From: Mucilaginibacter sp. KACC 22063
Lineage (GTDB): Bacteria > Bacteroidota > Bacteroidia > Sphingobacteriales > Sphingobacteriaceae
Length of the DNA: 64,000 nucleotides
Direction: 5' to 3'
Assembly (NCBI RefSeq): GCF_028736115.1
Contig: NZ_CP117877.1
Location: forward strand, 3,596,001-3,660,000
Shown here piece after piece: positions 9,367-17,163 of the stretch (within the stretch, counting starts at the first letter, position 1; each line of letters opens with the position of its first letter). Below the pieces are notes generated by a model. It was not told the DNA's origin. It worked only from the letters and a program-made list of their open reading frames with translations, and searched no databases. A program made the position numbers and the translations under genes.

Positions 9367-10473
9367 TCACTGATTAGTCCATGCCCCAATAGATGCTTGT
9401 AATTCATCCTGCGTTTCTGGTAATTGTACCCTTAACGAGCGGTCCACACGCGCATGAACGCTCTCCACAAACGGCCTAAACAGCTCGTTATATCTCTCAA
9501 AAGCAGTTTGATAATCACCATTAGCGTGCAATTCCTTCGCTAATAATGTGGCGCCTTGCATAGCCAAACTGGTACCCATACCGGTGAAAAAGCTTGGGGC
9601 GTATGCCGCGTCACCTATTAGGGCAACACGCTCCTTTGTCCAGCTTGGCATTTGAATTTGGCAAGCTTCGTCAAAATAAAGGTCATCGGCGTTAAGCATC
9701 GCATCTAATATCTGCGGGATCTTCCAATTGGAGTTATCTTCAAAAAATGCTTTTAAAATTTGCTTAGGCCGTTCGCGATCTCGATAATGCCAATCTAATT
9801 TGGGTGAACGGAATACAAGGATGGCATTCGCGGCATCTTTAAACTGAAAGATCACTGCCTGTTTGCCCAATTCACGATAAACAATGCCTGTTGATTTTGG
9901 CCGACCCGTTTCGATATGATCTGCGGCAGCAAATGCAAAGTAAACATCCAGGAACTTTTTAAACTCATCCTCTGGACCAAAAACAAGTCTTCTGACTGTG
10001 GAGTGAGTGCCATCGGCGCCAAATACAAGATCATAAATTTTATTTTCACCATTCTCAAAGGATACTTCCACATGATCTTGATGCTGGGTTAAATTAGATA
10101 TACTGTTACCAAAAATTATCTCCACCTCATCTTTCGGAATGGCCTCATAAATGATCTTAACCAGATCGCCTCTATGTATTTCAATATCACCCAGGTATTC
10201 AGGCAAATTATTGATGGCGAATTTAGCCAGTGTTTGATCTTCTGCACCCACAATCTCATCAGTATGGATGAATTCATTGGCTTTGATCTGGTCATAAATG
10301 CCCATTTCCTTCGCTATGTTCAGTGCGTCACCGCGTACATCAATAGGTGAGCCGGCTGTTCTGAGCTCTTTACCCAGTTCAACTATGGTTACTCCGTAAC
10401 CGAATTTATTTAACCAGTAAGCCAGCGTTAATCCGGCAAAACTGGCACCGGATATTAAGACTTGTTTTTTCAT
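9367..10473 (-). CDS. FAD-dependent monooxygenase (TetX/PHBH-like, group A)
   Basis: A 368-aa flavoprotein hydroxylase. The FAD Rossmann motif opens the protein (VLISGASFAGLTLAYWLN), the DG motif is at LVFGADGTHSTVRR near residue 155, and the second FAD/GD motif is at VALIGDAAYAPSFFTGMG near residue 285. This layout belongs to group A aromatic hydroxylases and to TetX-type tetracycline-inactivating enzymes. The substrate cannot be inferred and tetracycline resistance is not established. It is divergent from an AraC regulator 100 bp away, which probably controls it. Confidence 0.82.
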   Translation of the reverse strand: MKKQVLISGASFAGLTLAYWLNKFGYGVTIVELGKELRTAGSPIDVRGDALNIAKEMGIYDQIKANEFIHTDEIVGAEDQTLAKFAINNLPEYLGDIEIHRGDLVKIIYEAIPKDEVEIIFGNSISNLTQHQDHVEVSFENGENKIYDLVFGADGTHSTVRRLVFGPEDEFKKFLDVYFAFAAADHIETGRPKSTGIVYRELGKQAVIFQFKDAANAILVFRSPKLDWHYRDRERPKQILKAFFEDNSNWKIPQILDAMLNADDLYFDEACQIQMPSWTKERVALIGDAAYAPSFFTGMGTSLAMQGATLLAKELHANGDYQTAFERYNELFRPFVESVHARVDRSLRVQLPETQDELQASIGAWTNQ

Positions 10474-10511
10474 TGCTTCAATTATTTTGCTTTAATACAT
10501 TATTGATAAGG

Positions 10512-10519
10512 CAAAACTA
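10512..10519 (-). promoter_or_regulatory. candidate -7 box of the monooxygenase gene
   Basis: TAGTTTTG on the minus strand matches TAnnTTTG, 38 bp upstream of the monooxygenase ATG. No well-spaced -33 TTTG was found. Confidence 0.3.
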
Positions 10520-10573
10520 ATGTTAGCTCTACAAGTAAAATATTCGATAAAATAGTATTTTTACTCGAAAAAA

Positions 10574-11533
10574 ATGAATTCTAAATCAAGTGATTATCAT
10601 CCAAGGAGTATACTTGAATTCACCAATAAATTAGGAGTAGTACTGGAGGACGTGCTGCAACACGTTCAGGTCCTCTTTTTTAAAGGATTTACCTTTTTGC
10701 CAGACATGGCCATGCACTTCGGTTCATTTTATGTGATGAATGATTTTACACGCGTAACCGGCCAATCGGATATACCAGACGGTATTGGCATTGTATTTCA
10801 TAACATATTCGAAAATAACACTGATGATAAATTAGTTAAGCATAAAAACACCTCACCAATGGAGCCGCCTTATGTACGCATATTTCCGTATACGCTTCGC
10901 CAATCTTTAGATTTTAAGAAAAACACTCATGTGTCTCATGTTTCTATCAGCATTAGTGCAGGGTATTTGAGAAACTTTTTAAAAGAAGAAGCAGAACATT
11001 TTGATTACCTTTTTGACAGCACCAATAATTTCTGGATTGAGGAGTTAATGACCGATGATATTTTACGCACTGTAAATGACATCGTGAAAAAAGAAGAGCC
11101 TGCGGCTATGAAGAGTTTCTATTATAAAACAAAGGCCATGGAACTACTTTACCATCTGTTCACTAATTTAAAGAAGCGTGAAGGTGCTTATAGTTTAAAA
11201 CTAAGTGCAAAAGAGATCAAGGCGGTTTATCAGGTCAGGGACAAGATCGTTTCGTCTCTTAGTAAGCCAAGTACTATTAATGAACTAAAACAAATTGCGG
11301 GGATGAATGAAATAAAGCTTCGCAAAATATTTACGCAGGTATTTGGCAGGGGTATTTATGACTATTATCAGCACTTACGCATGAAAGAAGCTGCGCGGTT
11401 GTTACGTGAAGAGCGACTATCAGTATCGGAAGCAGGCTATGAAATGGGCTTTGAGAACCTGGGGCATTTTACTAAAGTGTTTGAAAAGCATATCGGCAAG
11501 AAACCAAAAAAATATGTTCAAAGCATCAATTAA
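10574..11533 (+). CDS. AraC-family transcriptional regulator
   Basis: A 319-aa protein with an N-terminal domain of unclear fold and a C-terminal double helix-turn-helix of the AraC type. The first HTH is near residues 235-270 (INELKQIAGMNEIKLRKIF). The second carries the family signature AGYEMGFENLGHFTKVFEKH and ends KKPKKYVQSIN. It is divergent from the flavin monooxygenase, so local activation of that gene is a reasonable inference. The inducer is unknown. Confidence 0.85.
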   Translation: MNSKSSDYHPRSILEFTNKLGVVLEDVLQHVQVLFFKGFTFLPDMAMHFGSFYVMNDFTRVTGQSDIPDGIGIVFHNIFENNTDDKLVKHKNTSPMEPPYVRIFPYTLRQSLDFKKNTHVSHVSISISAGYLRNFLKEEAEHFDYLFDSTNNFWIEELMTDDILRTVNDIVKKEEPAAMKSFYYKTKAMELLYHLFTNLKKREGAYSLKLSAKEIKAVYQVRDKIVSSLSKPSTINELKQIAGMNEIKLRKIFTQVFGRGIYDYYQHLRMKEAARLLREERLSVSEAGYEMGFENLGHFTKVFEKHIGKKPKKYVQSIN

Positions 11534-11566
11534 CTATAGTCTTTATGGAGAAATTAACGTAACGTG

Positions 11567-12205
11567 CTAATCCTTAATTTTATAAGCGTTTGCAAGTATT
11601 TGTTGGATAGCCGACTTAATACGATTTTGTCCTTCCATTGTATTTACATTAATTCCACAGAAGAGACTATCATTAGATTTGGCATGTAAAACCATATAAT
11701 AAATACCGGCAACCAACAAGCCTGCTACCGCACGAAGATCTACATCTTTTCCAGGCAAATCTTGTTCTGCTAACTTAAAAAATGCCTCACCAAGCCTTTC
11801 GCGCTGTTCGGCAATTTCAAACATCACCTGACTGCGTTCACTGATCTGCCATAATATGATTTTTTGCCACTCCTCATTCTTTATGAAATAATCTAACTGG
11901 TTAATGAGCATATTTTCGAGGATATCCCTGGAGGTGGCAGTTTCAGGTGCTTTCAATAATTGTCCTGCATTACCCTCTGAATCGACAAAATAATCTTTAC
12001 CCTTTACATAAGTTTCGATTAACGCATCAAGACTGTCAAAGTAAAGATAGATTAGCCGACGGTTCACACCCGCTTTTTTTGCAATGTTGGCTGCATTAAG
12101 ACCCGTATAGCCATCTTCGCGTATAACTTTACCTACTCCCTCAATCAATTTGAGCATTGAACGCTCTTTGTTGTTATTGATTCCTTTATAGGTTTTACGT
12201 TGCAT
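11567..12205 (-). CDS. TetR/AcrR family regulator linked to the alpha-oxoamine synthase
   Basis: A 212-aa TetR-type protein with a clear N-terminal HTH (IREDGYTGLNAANIAKKAG, then VNRRLIYLYFDSLDALIETY) and a helical C-terminal domain. It begins 5 bp after the stop codon of the upstream alpha-oxoamine synthase gene on the same strand, so the two are almost certainly cotranscribed. A role in regulating that operon in response to an acyl or amine product is inferred. A symmetrical element upstream of the operon (13550-13575) is a possible target. Confidence 0.83.
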   Translation of the reverse strand: MQRKTYKGINNNKERSMLKLIEGVGKVIREDGYTGLNAANIAKKAGVNRRLIYLYFDSLDALIETYVKGKDYFVDSEGNAGQLLKAPETATSRDILENMLINQLDYFIKNEEWQKIILWQISERSQVMFEIAEQRERLGEAFFKLAEQDLPGKDVDLRAVAGLLVAGIYYMVLHAKSNDSLFCGINVNTMEGQNRIKSAIQQILANAYKIKD

Positions 12206-12210
12206 ATTCC

Positions 12211-13485
12211 TTATAATAAGGAAAGATGCAGTTTTTGGTTTACATATTCAAATGCATTTAATGCCTTGTCTAAATGTTCTCTTGTGTGGGTTGCCATCAG
12301 ACTAGTTCTGATCCTGGCATTTTTTCGGGCCACTCCCGGATAAACAATCGTATTTGCATAAACTCCCGCTTTAAGCAGTAATCTTCCGGCATCACCAGTT
12401 TTATGAGCGTCTCCAATCTTAACCGGTATTATGGCCGATTCTGTATTGCCTATATCAAGTTTCAGCTCTGTTAAACCCTTTTTGAAATAGGCGACGTTGT
12501 CAGCTAACTGCTGACGCCAGTGTGGTTCTTCATCTATAAGATCAATTGCTTTTAAAAGACCGGCAGAAGCAGGCGTAGACGTAGAAGAAAATACCTGTTG
12601 CCTCGACTGGAATTTTAAAAAATTGATTATTTCTGGTGAGGCTACAATGAATCCGCCAACATGGCCAAAAGCTTTACTTAATGTGCCGGATATAATGTCT
12701 ACCTGATTGATTACGTCAAATATCTCCATAACCCCGCGTCCCTTTTGCCCAAGTACGCCTATGCCATGAGCATCATCTACCATCAAATATCCAGCGTAGC
12801 GTCTGGTCAATTCCAATATTTCTTTCATTTTCGCCAGATCGCCGTCCTGCGAATATACGCCGTCGATGATTACCAACCGTGTCTTATATTTCCCTTGTGA
12901 CTCTCTGAGTATTTTTTCAAGTATGCTGAGATCATTATGGAGAAACATCTTCACATTAGTGTCCTTGCAACCTTCAAATACGCTGGCATGTACTGCCATA
13001 TCAACAATTGCTACGTCTTCCTTTTTTAGTAGCGCCAATAAAGATGCGCTATTAGCGGTGTAGCCTGTTGTGAAAATTAATGCAGAATCAGCTGGACGGC
13101 CAAAAAAGGCAGCAATTTTTTCCTGAAGCATTTCATGATACTCATGGTGACCGCCGATCAAAGGTGATGCTCCCGCACCTGTCCCATATTTCTCAATTGC
13201 ATCTATTGTAGCTTTTTTCACCAAGGGATGCTGTGTGAAGTTCAGATAATCATTAGAAACTAAACTAACACATTTTTGGGGCTCCTCGTTGAATGGGGAA
13301 GTAACCCACATTTCCGGACCATTACCTTTCATTGTTGTTAAAAAGCGAAAGTTCATTTGGCTATTAGCCCGCATATAGTCAGTAAACTCCTGAAACAAAG
13401 ACGCTCGTTCAAATGCGTCAAGTGTAGGGATCGCTTCAAAATCTTTGAAGCTTGCTTTTGCAAAATTAATGTTGTGTTTAAACAT
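12211..13485 (-). CDS. alpha-oxoamine synthase (PLP enzyme; SPT/KBL/AONS-like)
   Basis: A 424-aa fold-type I PLP enzyme that condenses an amino acid with an acyl thioester. Visible hallmarks are a glycine-rich GTGAGASPLIGGHHEYHEML near residues 101-120, VDDAHG with Asp237 and His240 to hold the cofactor, and SGTLSKAFGHVGG with Lys271 as the Schiff-base lysine. Relatives include serine palmitoyltransferase (sphingolipid synthesis), glycine C-acetyltransferase, AONS and the CqsA autoinducer synthase; sequence alone does not separate them. The protein is about 25 residues longer at the N terminus than the usual 395-400. Cotranscription with a TetR gene suggests a regulated, non-housekeeping role. 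Confidence 0.85.
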   Translation of the reverse strand: MFKHNINFAKASFKDFEAIPTLDAFERASLFQEFTDYMRANSQMNFRFLTTMKGNGPEMWVTSPFNEEPQKCVSLVSNDYLNFTQHPLVKKATIDAIEKYGTGAGASPLIGGHHEYHEMLQEKIAAFFGRPADSALIFTTGYTANSASLLALLKKEDVAIVDMAVHASVFEGCKDTNVKMFLHNDLSILEKILRESQGKYKTRLVIIDGVYSQDGDLAKMKEILELTRRYAGYLMVDDAHGIGVLGQKGRGVMEIFDVINQVDIISGTLSKAFGHVGGFIVASPEIINFLKFQSRQQVFSSTSTPASAGLLKAIDLIDEEPHWRQQLADNVAYFKKGLTELKLDIGNTESAIIPVKIGDAHKTGDAGRLLLKAGVYANTIVYPGVARKNARIRTSLMATHTREHLDKALNAFEYVNQKLHLSLL

Positions 13486-13549
13486 GAGGTGTAGGATTAT
13501 AATGGTTGTAAGGCTCCTAAAATGAGGATTTAAATTATTAATTCACTTG

Positions 13550-13575
13550 ATATTTTCTCATTGCTGAGAAAATAT
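13550..13575. promoter_or_regulatory. 11-bp inverted repeat in divergent region
   Basis: ATATTTTCTCA-TTGC-TGAGAAAATAT is a perfect 11-bp inverted repeat, 65 bp upstream of the oxoamine synthase start and about 180 bp upstream of the divergent aerolysin-like gene. It could be an operator (for example for the linked TetR) or a hairpin; no T-run supports termination. Confidence 0.4.
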
Positions 13576-13659
13576 CTGTTCTGGGTCACAGCAATTTTAT
13601 GCCTCATAAATTGTAGTGTTGAATGTTTAACCACTTAAATATTTGATTATCAGCTTTAA

Positions 13660-13667
13660 TAAATTTG
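13660..13667 (+). promoter_or_regulatory. candidate -7 box of the aerolysin-like gene
   Basis: TAAATTTG matches TAnnTTTG. An upstream TTTG at 13642-13645 is only 14 nt away, shorter than usual. The leader to the ATG at 13758 would be about 85 nt. Confidence 0.3.
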
Positions 13668-13757
13668 TCAATAAATTTCACACACATGAGAAATTATATT
13701 TAATTTTCAAGAAATTATTTAACCAAAAAGAACTTAAAAACTTAAACCTTACTCTTT

Positions 13758-15011
13758 ATGAAAAAATTCATTTACCTAAGCCTTATCACATTATCAATTA
13801 TGTCCTGTAAGAAGGATGTTCAACTGCAGAAAACTGATTTGTCAAACAAAGGAGATTTAAAGAGCAACGCAAAACTTGCTTCTCTGTCAATGATCGGAGA
13901 TAGTATCGTTCCGCTTGATTCCACCAAGTTTCCCAAAAAGCCAAAGAAACTAAAAGCGATGTCAACATCTGACGTCTTCAATGACCTTTATCAATTAAAT
14001 GGCATTAACTTTTTTATCCAAACTAAGGACGCCTATTTTAGTAAGAATACCCTGCAATCTCAGGGAAAGGGAAAAGAAGTTATACTGGCACCCTACTCTT
14101 CCACAAATGGTAATCAGCTATTTCATTTGAGATTTTTACCAGCATCAACCGGTATACCCTACTTAATCTATTCTGCTAATGAAGAAATGCCTATAGGTGC
14201 AGGATCGTATGCCAGTAACCCGAACAAATACGTACTGTATACTCAAGCAGCCGGAAGCACAAGCCTTTTCGGCTTTTCATGGGACTTTGCGGCTAACGCA
14301 ACTAATGATGCTTACTATTTTATTAACCAAGATATCTTAGGTTCAGGTGGCAGCAGCCCATGGGATGTGTTTAATTATTATCTCGATGCAACCAACGGTG
14401 CCATCGGATTTGCAAGGCCTAGTAATGGTATCGCACAACAATTTAATATTGTGCCTAATGATATCTTTAAATTGGAAAGTATAGAATACATCAATGACGC
14501 AACTGCAACCCTTAGTCAAATACCCGATTTTTCTACTACCTGGACTTACACTAATGGCACATCAGTTCAGCAAAGTATCACCACAAGCTTCGGACAGAAA
14601 GCCTCTAAGACTTCAAACTTTACTAACCAAAGTACTTTTACCACAAAGGTTTCTACCGAAATCAAAGCAAGTGTTCCATTTATTGCAAGTGGTAAGATCA
14701 GTACAGAAATCGGAGGATCGATCTCGCATACTTACGGACAAAGCGAGACCTCTGAGGATACACGAAATTATGATATCCCATTACTAATACCTGCCAATAC
14801 AAGAGTAACCGCAACTGCAACTGTAACACGTTACAACATGAACGTAAATTATATTGCTACTTTAAGAGGTCAAAATACAAGCAAAGTTATCAAAGTTAGG
14901 GGTGTATGGAGCGGAGTAGATTGTACCGATATCGTGGTAAATACTCAGCAAACCAATTTAAAAACGCTTGCCGTGTCTAAAGGTGTTTCAATCAAAGTAA
15001 CTAATAAATAG
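13758..15011 (+). CDS. lipoprotein with putative lectin-like and aerolysin-type pore-forming domains
   Basis: A 417-aa protein with an SPII signal (LITLSIMSC, Cys near residue 17). Residues about 75-240 resemble a beta-trefoil-like binding region: short repeats with NQLFHLRF, FGFSWDF and QQFNIVPND. Residues about 245-417 follow the ETX/MTX2-aerolysin layout. A YTNGTSVQQSITTSFGQKAS segment leads into a long Ser/Thr-rich stretch with alternating pattern (the candidate membrane hairpin), then PANTRVTATATVTRYNMNVN and a final strand region with RGVWSGVDCTD. This fold makes beta-barrel pores in target membranes. Assignment is by pattern; a non-lytic surface role is possible. A reduced homologue follows at 15189. 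Confidence 0.6.
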   Translation: MKKFIYLSLITLSIMSCKKDVQLQKTDLSNKGDLKSNAKLASLSMIGDSIVPLDSTKFPKKPKKLKAMSTSDVFNDLYQLNGINFFIQTKDAYFSKNTLQSQGKGKEVILAPYSSTNGNQLFHLRFLPASTGIPYLIYSANEEMPIGAGSYASNPNKYVLYTQAAGSTSLFGFSWDFAANATNDAYYFINQDILGSGGSSPWDVFNYYLDATNGAIGFARPSNGIAQQFNIVPNDIFKLESIEYINDATATLSQIPDFSTTWTYTNGTSVQQSITTSFGQKASKTSNFTNQSTFTTKVSTEIKASVPFIASGKISTEIGGSISHTYGQSETSEDTRNYDIPLLIPANTRVTATATVTRYNMNVNYIATLRGQNTSKVIKVRGVWSGVDCTDIVVNTQQTNLKTLAVSKGVSIKVTNK

Positions 15012-15116
15012 CTTGACATGTACAGGCCTATGCCTATATCTTTCTGCCGTAATTAATGTAGTATTTTATAAAGAGCCCGCAGTACGCGGACTGTCAAGTC
15101 ACTATTAATAATTATG

Positions 15117-15166
15117 AATTTATAAATCAATTAGTGGTGTTAAAGCCACTAATTGATTTATAAATT
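15117..15166. terminator. perfect 21-bp inverted repeat, likely hairpin terminator
   Basis: A 21-bp perfect inverted repeat (15117-15137 and 15146-15166) with the 8-nt loop TGTTAAAG is followed by TT. It sits between the two aerolysin-like genes, 105 bp after the first stop codon and 22 bp before the second start. The arms are AT-rich, so it could terminate, attenuate or protect the transcript. Confidence 0.6.
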
Positions 15167-15188
15167 TTAAACTGTAAAACAAGTTGGT

Positions 15189-15782
15189 ATGCGTCGTTAT
15201 TTGTTAATATTAGTAGCAGTGTTATTTACTTGCTGCAAAAAAAATTCGCAATCACCTGATTCATCACCCGTTAATTCACAACCAATCGCGGAGAGGAAAT
15301 ATGAGGTTGTAGGATTGACTTTTTCAAATATTCCGGATGGATATCAAAACATTGTAGAACAGCGGCCTAACCTTGAATACTACAATGGAACTACTATAAA
15401 TCAAAAAGTTATAATTAACCCTGATCACATCTTTGAGTTTTCTAAATTCAATAAGCCAACTCCTGACGAATATAAAATCGTCAATGTGGACAATACTTAT
15501 AGTGTTCCAGAAAATGTAGCTAATAATAACCTGATATTAGGGCCTCAAAAATGGTTGTATCAGGAAGGCGAAGCACAAATACCTTCACCATTAAAATTTG
15601 TTAACGAAGCAAATATAAAACCCGGGCAAAAGTTACAGATTAAACTTTTTATCATATATAGAAAGATTTCGGCCAACTACTTACTCACTCTTAAAGAAAA
15701 GTCTTCCGGTAAATTAGTTCAGTCAAAAGGAATGTGGGAAGGAAGATATCCTCTACGTGATTCAATCTTAATTGTGCAATGA
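15189..15782 (+). CDS. small lipoprotein, reduced homologue of the aerolysin-like protein
   Basis: A 197-aa protein with an SPII signal (LVAVLFTCC). Its body aligns by eye with the C-terminal part of the preceding protein. YYNGTTINQKVII matches YTNGTSVQQSITT. IKPGQKLQIKLFIIYRKISANYLLTL matches the corresponding PANTRVTATATVTRYNMNVNYIATL stretch, and SKGMWEG..LRDSILIV matches VRGVWSG..CTDIVV. It lacks the lectin-like part and the long Ser/Thr-rich hairpin. It may therefore be a non-pore-forming partner, an inhibitor or immunity-like decoy, or a decayed copy. Function is unknown. Confidence 0.6.
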   Translation: MRRYLLILVAVLFTCCKKNSQSPDSSPVNSQPIAERKYEVVGLTFSNIPDGYQNIVEQRPNLEYYNGTTINQKVIINPDHIFEFSKFNKPTPDEYKIVNVDNTYSVPENVANNNLILGPQKWLYQEGEAQIPSPLKFVNEANIKPGQKLQIKLFIIYRKISANYLLTLKEKSSGKLVQSKGMWEGRYPLRDSILIVQ

Positions 15783-15930
15783 GATATGACAACTATTATT
15801 AACCTTGAAGCGAAAGTAATGCTGACTATTAAAGCTTTTAAATGTTTGGAACAAATTATACATTTAAAACTAAATTCTGAACATCACACAGATTGACAGC
15901 AATTAGGCTGGTTTTCACACAGCATATTAA

Positions 15931-15965
15931 CCATCAAAGGAGCTGCATTGCAACTCCTTTGATGG
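15931..15965. terminator. hairpin terminator between convergent genes
   Basis: CCATCAAAGGAG and CTCCTTTGATGG form a 12-bp perfect stem, with an inner TGCA/TGCA extension across one mismatch. It lies between the small lipoprotein (+) and the convergent manganese catalase (-). No strong T-run was seen. The remaining intergenic DNA (15783-16051) shows no other gene. Confidence 0.6.
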
Positions 15966-16051
15966 AAATATGCGTTTATTTACGTCTGATGAACGGGATA
16001 ATCTCTCCTACTCATCACACTACAAACGCATCTAATAATTCAGAACAATAC

Positions 16052-16984
16052 TTATTCGCGATAAGTACTCCATTGTGCCACACCTTCCGGCTCAGCATTT
16101 TTAACCTCATCGCTTTTCACTTTACTCATTTCCTGGTTCAGCTTGTCTGTTGCTTTTAATTCCTTGTTGAAGTCCTGATCAAGCTTGGTCTGGCCTTCGG
16201 TTTGCTGTACCTGTTCTATCGGATCTTCAACAAACACAAACTCTTTGCCCATGTCTGGCATTTCACCTTCATTCCATGGCCCACGTACTGCGCCGTCTGA
16301 TAAATTATAGGCTTGTTGCGTAAACCGTGGATCGGCAGCCAATACGCCTGGAGGGAAATTAGGCTGAATATCGTTCAATGCAGCCTCAAACATCTTATAA
16401 TGTGCCACCTCACGCGTCATTAAAAATGACAGTGTTTCGTGGATGTAAGGATCGTCTGTAAATTTCATCAGGTGCTCATAAACCAGTTTAGCCCTTGACT
16501 CCGAAGCTAAATTACTGCGTAAATCAACAGTCAGATCGCCATTTGAATGAATATAAGATGCACACCACGGAATACCCTGGCTGTTACGAGGAGTTACACC
16601 GCCACCGGTGATAATACCAAACTGCGGATTTGCAAATACCGCCTGGTGAATAATATCTTCTTTTGCTGCTTTACCATTCAGCACCTGCATAATTTCAGAA
16701 CTGTCAGCGGCATTCTTTAATTCGCCGTTAACCCCTTTTAGTAACATCTGGATGGTAGCACCGACAATCTCCAGGTGGCTAAATTCTTCAATGGCGATAT
16801 CCATCAGCATATCGTACTTGTCCGGATGCGGCATTTTGGCGCCGAATGCTTGGGTAAAATATTGCATAGCTGCTGCCAGTTCGCCGTTCTCACCGCCGAA
16901 CTGTTCCAGTAGTAAGTTAGCAAAATATGGATCGGGCCTTGAAACGCGTGCGTTAAACTGTAGATCTTTTACGTGATGAAACAT
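16052..16984 (-). CDS. manganese catalase family protein
   Basis: A 310-aa ferritin-like protein that probably disproportionates hydrogen peroxide at a dinuclear Mn centre. I chose the ATG at 16984 (MFHHVKDLQFN, the typical family N terminus) over the longer frame from 17032. Ligand residues are all in place: Glu35 (GENGELAAA), Glu67 and His70 (EEFSHLE), Glu162 (ASESRAK) and His195 (REVAHYK), with the family spacing of 33 between the last two. The C-terminal 45 residues are charged and low-complexity. It is a single gene with a hairpin downstream. Confidence 0.92.
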   Translation of the reverse strand: MFHHVKDLQFNARVSRPDPYFANLLLEQFGGENGELAAAMQYFTQAFGAKMPHPDKYDMLMDIAIEEFSHLEIVGATIQMLLKGVNGELKNAADSSEIMQVLNGKAAKEDIIHQAVFANPQFGIITGGGVTPRNSQGIPWCASYIHSNGDLTVDLRSNLASESRAKLVYEHLMKFTDDPYIHETLSFLMTREVAHYKMFEAALNDIQPNFPPGVLAADPRFTQQAYNLSDGAVRGPWNEGEMPDMGKEFVFVEDPIEQVQQTEGQTKLDQDFNKELKATDKLNQEMSKVKSDEVKNAEPEGVAQWSTYRE

Positions 16985-17163
16985 AATCGTTGATTTAAAT
17001 AATGTATATCTATACAACCTAAAGGCGTCCAATTATGTTTCATAGTTAAAAAATTTATTTAGAATGAAAACATAATTAACGATTATCTTAAAAGAAACAG
17101 TACAGCAGTCAAACAATTACCCCTGAAAACATATTTCTGACTTACAACCTTGGCTCACTAACT

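Noticed and set aside
9367..10473. Tetracycline resistance gene (tetX)
   Set aside because: The family is shared by many aromatic hydroxylases and the TetX-specific residues could not be confirmed, so only a general monooxygenase call is made.
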